NCBI RefSeq assembly: GCF_001493375.1
Contig: NZ_LN929897.1
Span: 394,754 to 458,753 of the forward strand
Reading direction: 5' to 3'
DNA from: Streptomyces specialis
GTDB lineage: Bacteria > Actinomycetota > Actinomycetes > Streptomycetales > Streptomycetaceae
Length of the DNA: 64,000 bases
Each line of letters opens with the position of its first letter. The stretch's first letter is position 1. Of the stretch, positions 61,693 through 64,000 are shown piece by piece. Position numbers and translations under genes: made by a program. The notes under the pieces were generated by a model. The model did no database searches. It had not been told where the DNA came from and was given only the letters and a program-made list of their open reading frames with translations.

Positions 61693-61741
61693 CTCGGGAC
61701 AGGACTCGGGACGGAATCTCGGACGGAATTCGGGACAGGAT
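61693..61741. repeat. Four tandem 12-13-bp repeats in the tetR-hisN intergenic region
   Basis: CTCGGGACAGGA, CTCGGGACGGAAT, CTCGGACGGAAT and TCGGGACAGGAT follow each other without gaps (61693-61704, 61705-61717, 61718-61729, 61730-61741). Their place, just upstream of the tetR start, suggests a binding array or slipped-strand duplication. Confidence 0.65.
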
Positions 61742-61812
61742 TGACGGGAGGGGGAGGAGGTGTCAAGACATCCGGCAACGGACCAGGTCCGTCGCGGCCC
61801 ATACTGTGGGGC

Positions 61813-62610
61813 ATGTCCGATTACCACGATGACCTCCGTCTCGCCCACGTCCTGGCCGACGCCGCCGACGCCGCGACGATGGAACGCTTCAAGTCCCTTG
61901 ATCTGAAAGTCGAGACCAAGCCGGACATGACGCCGGTCAGCGAGGCGGACCGGGCCGCCGAGGAGCTGATCCGGGGCGTCCTCCAGCGGGCCAGGCCCCG
62001 GGACGCGGTGCTCGGCGAGGAGTTCGGCGCCGAGGGGCAGGGGCCGCGCCGCTGGGTGGTGGACCCGATCGACGGCACCAAGAACTACGTGCGCGGCGTG
62101 CCGGTGTGGGCGACGCTGATCGCGCTGATGGAGCGCGGCGAGGACGGCGACCGGCCGGTGGTGGGGGTGGTCTCCGCGCCGGCGCTCCAGCGGCGCTGGT
62201 GGGCCGCGCTGGGCGGCGGGGCCTACACGGGCCGGAGTCTGACGTCGGCGACGCGGCTGCGGGTGTCGGGGGTGTCCCGGCTGGCGGACGCGTCGTTCTC
62301 CTACTCGTCGCTGTCGGGGTGGGAGGAACGCGAGCGGCTCGGCGGGTTCATGGAGCTGACCCGGGCCTGCTGGCGGACGCGGGCGTACGGCGACTTCTGG
62401 TCCTACATGATGGTCGCCGAGGGGGCGGTGGACATCTGCGCCGAACCGGAGCTGTCGCTGTGGGACATGGCGGCGAACGCGATCGTGGTGCGGGAGGCGG
62501 GCGGCCGGTTCACCGGCCTCGACGGGCGGGACACCCCGCTCGGCGGGGACGCGGCGGCGTCCAACGGCCTGTTGCACGACGGGCTGCTGGGGTACCTGGG
62601 CGGCGCCTGA
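61813..62610 (+). CDS. hisN: Histidinol-phosphate phosphatase (inositol monophosphatase type)
   Basis: 265 residues from ATG 61813; TACTGT lies five bases upstream, hence probably leaderless. IMPase-fold motifs: metal-binding SEADRAAEELIRGVL, GEEFG, WVVDPIDGTKNYVRG, and WDMAANAIVVREAGGRF. In Streptomyces the gene at this position encodes the histidinol-phosphatase HisN (from memory, SCO5208). It dephosphorylates L-histidinol-phosphate in histidine synthesis; related enzymes also act on inositol phosphates, so some doubt remains. Confidence 0.85.
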   Translation: MSDYHDDLRLAHVLADAADAATMERFKSLDLKVETKPDMTPVSEADRAAEELIRGVLQRARPRDAVLGEEFGAEGQGPRRWVVDPIDGTKNYVRGVPVWATLIALMERGEDGDRPVVGVVSAPALQRRWWAALGGGAYTGRSLTSATRLRVSGVSRLADASFSYSSLSGWEERERLGGFMELTRACWRTRAYGDFWSYMMVAEGAVDICAEPELSLWDMAANAIVVREAGGRFTGLDGRDTPLGGDAAASNGLLHDGLLGYLGGA

Positions 62611-62786
62611 CCCGGGCCCGGGTTTTCGCGGTACGCGCCCTTGTTGGGGCGGTGGCGGCGTGTGAGCATGGGAATCCCCCCACTTGTGGCCTTGTGAAAC
62701 CCCTCGCAAGTGCCGCCCGGATTCTCCGCTTTCCGGGTGCTTCACCCCTCCCTCACCCCCTCTCATGGCAGGAGGTGGCTCATCCC

Positions 62787-63173
62787 ATGCTGGTCCGCGA
62801 CGCGATGAGCACCGTCGTCCTCACCATCGGCCCGAACCACACACTCCGTCAGGCCGCCCGTCTGATGTCGGCCCGCCGGGTCGGCGCGGCGGTCGTGCTC
62901 GACCCCGAGACCTCCGGCATCGGCATCATCACCGAGCGCGACGTCCTGACCTCGGTCGGCCGGGGCCAGGATCCCGACCGTGAACGGGCGGGCGCGCACA
63001 CGACCACGGACGTGGTCTTCGCCGCTCCGCAGTGGACGCTCGCCGACGCGGCCTCCGCGATGGCGCAGGGCGGCTTCCGGCACCTGATCGTGCTGGACGC
63101 CGACGGTCCGGTCGGCATCGTCTCGGTCCGCGACATCATCAACTGCTGGACCCCGGTGGTCGGCAGGGCCTGA
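62787..63173 (+). CDS. Tandem CBS-domain protein
   Basis: 128 residues: two CBS domains (about 1-60 and 68-125): VRDAMSTVVLTIGPNHTLRQAARLMSARRVGAAVV, GIITERDVLTSVGRG, then DVVFAAPQWTLADAASAMAQGGFRHLIVL and GIVSVRDIINCW. It binds adenine nucleotides and senses energy state; partner unknown. GGAGG is 11 bases from the ATG; a GTG at 62775 in frame lies too close to it. Confidence 0.88.
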   Translation: MLVRDAMSTVVLTIGPNHTLRQAARLMSARRVGAAVVLDPETSGIGIITERDVLTSVGRGQDPDRERAGAHTTTDVVFAAPQWTLADAASAMAQGGFRHLIVLDADGPVGIVSVRDIINCWTPVVGRA

Positions 63174-63208
63174 GCCCCGCCGGCCGGCGGGATCGCGCCG
63201 GGAGCGGT

Positions 63209-63247
63209 CCGGAGCGGCCGGAGCCTCTGGGCGTCCGGCCGCTCCGG
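63209..63247. terminator. Bidirectional terminator between CBS and catalase genes
   Basis: Perfect 14-bp stem CCGGAGCGGCCGGA (63209-63222) and TCCGGCCGCTCCGG (63234-63247), loop of 11 bases. Confidence 0.85.
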
Positions 63248-63266
63248 GGTAACACGGCAAGCGGCG

Positions 63267-63282
63267 TGATATCGGGATATCA
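63267..63282. repeat. Palindrome at the catalase stop codon
   Basis: TGATATCGGGATATCA: 7-base arms and a 2-base centre. The last three bases are the (reverse) catalase stop codon. Confidence 0.4.
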
Positions 63283-64000
63283 GCCGCGGAGGGCCTGGAC
63301 CGCGGACGAGAGCCGCTTGCCGTAGTCCTCGTCGGCCTTGCGGAAGTTCTCGATGGCCCGCTCGGCGATGTCGTCCCGGGAGACCTTCGCGATGAAGCCC
63401 GCGAGGTTCTCGATCAGACGGTCCTTCTCCTCGTCCGACATCAGCCGGTACAGGTTCCCGGCCTGGACGAAGTCGTCGTCCTCGGTGTGCCGGGGGGCCT
63501 CGTGGTCCCCCGTGTACCCGGAGAGGGCGACCGGCTCCCACAGCGGTCGGTCGGTCTGCGCCGGGCCGCCGAAGCTGTTCGGCTCGTAGTTCTTCGCGCC
63601 GCCGTGGCGGCCGTCGTAGAAGAAGCCGTCGCGCCCGTTGGTGCGGGCCTCGGTGGCGTGCGGCCGGTTCACCGGGAGGTGGTCGGCGTTGATGCCGACC
63701 CGGTACCGGTGGGCGTCGCCGTAGGCGAACAGGCGGCCCTGGAGCATCTTGTCGGGCGAGGGGCCGATGCCCGGCACGAAGTGGTGCGGGGAGAAGATCG
63801 ACTGCTCAACCTCGGCGAAGATGTTCCGCGGGTTCCGGTTCAGCTCCAGCTTGCCGATGGTGATCGGCGGGTAGTCCGCGTGCGGCCAGACCTTGGTCAG
63901 GTCGAACGGGTTGAACCGGTAGGTCGCGGCGTCGGCGGCCGGCATCACCTGGATCTGCACGGTCCAGGACGGGAAGTCGCCGTTCTCGATGGAGACGCGC
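63280..64000 (-). CDS. Monofunctional heme catalase, C-terminal part (5' end outside window)
   Basis: About 240 residues of the C-terminal half. It contains DLTKVWPHADYPPITIGKLELNRNP, FSPHHFVPGIGPSPDKMLQGR, and the heme-ligand motif RLFAYGDAHRYRVGINADHLPVNRP, whose Tyr is the proximal ligand. The terminal helical region (ERAIENFRKADEDYGKRL) is that of small-subunit (clade 3) catalases. It converts hydrogen peroxide to water and oxygen. The catalytic His and Asn lie beyond base 64000. Confidence 0.93.
   Translation of the reverse strand, partial: RVSIENGDFPSWTVQIQVMPAADAATYRFNPFDLTKVWPHADYPPITIGKLELNRNPRNIFAEVEQSIFSPHHFVPGIGPSPDKMLQGRLFAYGDAHRYRVGINADHLPVNRPHATEARTNGRDGFFYDGRHGGAKNYEPNSFGGPAQTDRPLWEPVALSGYTGDHEAPRHTEDDDFVQAGNLYRLMSDEEKDRLIENLAGFIAKVSRDDIAERAIENFRKADEDYGKRLSSAVQALRG

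Noticed and set aside
61693..61741. CRISPR array
   Set aside because: Units are contiguous 12-13-bp repeats without spacers; no cas gene in the window.

Overview
The window is high-GC (roughly 70% or more) actinobacterial chromosome. Gene content points firmly to Streptomyces or a close relative: adpA with a TTA (bldA-type) codon, wblC/whiB7 behind an attenuated leader, adnA/adnB, a mycoredoxin, moeZ, a tRNA-His gene beside orn, many GTG starts and many probably leaderless genes. It is ordinary chromosomal core sequence. I see no CRISPR array, IS element or complete prophage.

Layout. 1-3.5 kb: end of a GT4 glycosyltransferase, a membrane protein, a sugar epimerase and moeZ. 3.6-10.8 kb (minus strand): a Mop-type regulator, modA and modB with no modC, then three tandem TAP-type lipoprotein peptidases. 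10.8-13.5 kb: a large LPG-synthase-like membrane protein with a kinase-like insert. 13.6-25.7 kb: a DNA repair/redox block (Cys-less alkyltransferase-like protein, adnA, adnB, nudC, mrx1, uvrD2, wblC), syntenic with the mycobacterial Rv3202c-Rv3197A region. 25.7-41 kb: UbiB-like kinase, ThiF-like protein, YgjP-like protease, TerD-AIM24 plus two AIM24 genes, NUDIX, DUF2342 protease, SDR, moaE, Lon-like PDZ protease, PPA1309 and UPF0182 proteins. 41-43 kb: a Sel1-repeat protein. 43-49.4 kb: a leucine/isovalerate catabolic operon under a divergent TetR. 49.4-55.8 kb: lipoprotein, glmS, universal stress protein, adpA, orn, tRNA-His. 56-64 kb: a small secreted protein, a signal-less amidase, an M50 protease, aroA, rsgA, TetR, hisN, a CBS protein and the 3' part of a catalase.

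How genes cooperate. MoeZ, MoaE, ModAB and the Mop regulator concern sulfur transfer and molybdenum. AdnAB, UvrD2 and the alkyltransferase-like protein concern DNA ends and lesions. WblC is the antibiotic-stress regulator. The accD1-accA1-hmgL-acdH operon takes isovaleryl-CoA to acetyl-CoA and acetoacetate. AdpA is the developmental and secondary-metabolism master regulator.

Important warning. Three places contain recognisable Illumina Nextera adapter sequence (6649-6725 with a 36-G run; 27856-28022; 61088-about 61215). A 20-nt fold-back repeat with a frameshift lies at 29824-29900. These break or truncate a peptidase gene, a ThiF-like gene, rsgA, a tetR gene and probably the TerD-AIM24 gene. 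The breaks are best read as assembly errors, not biology.
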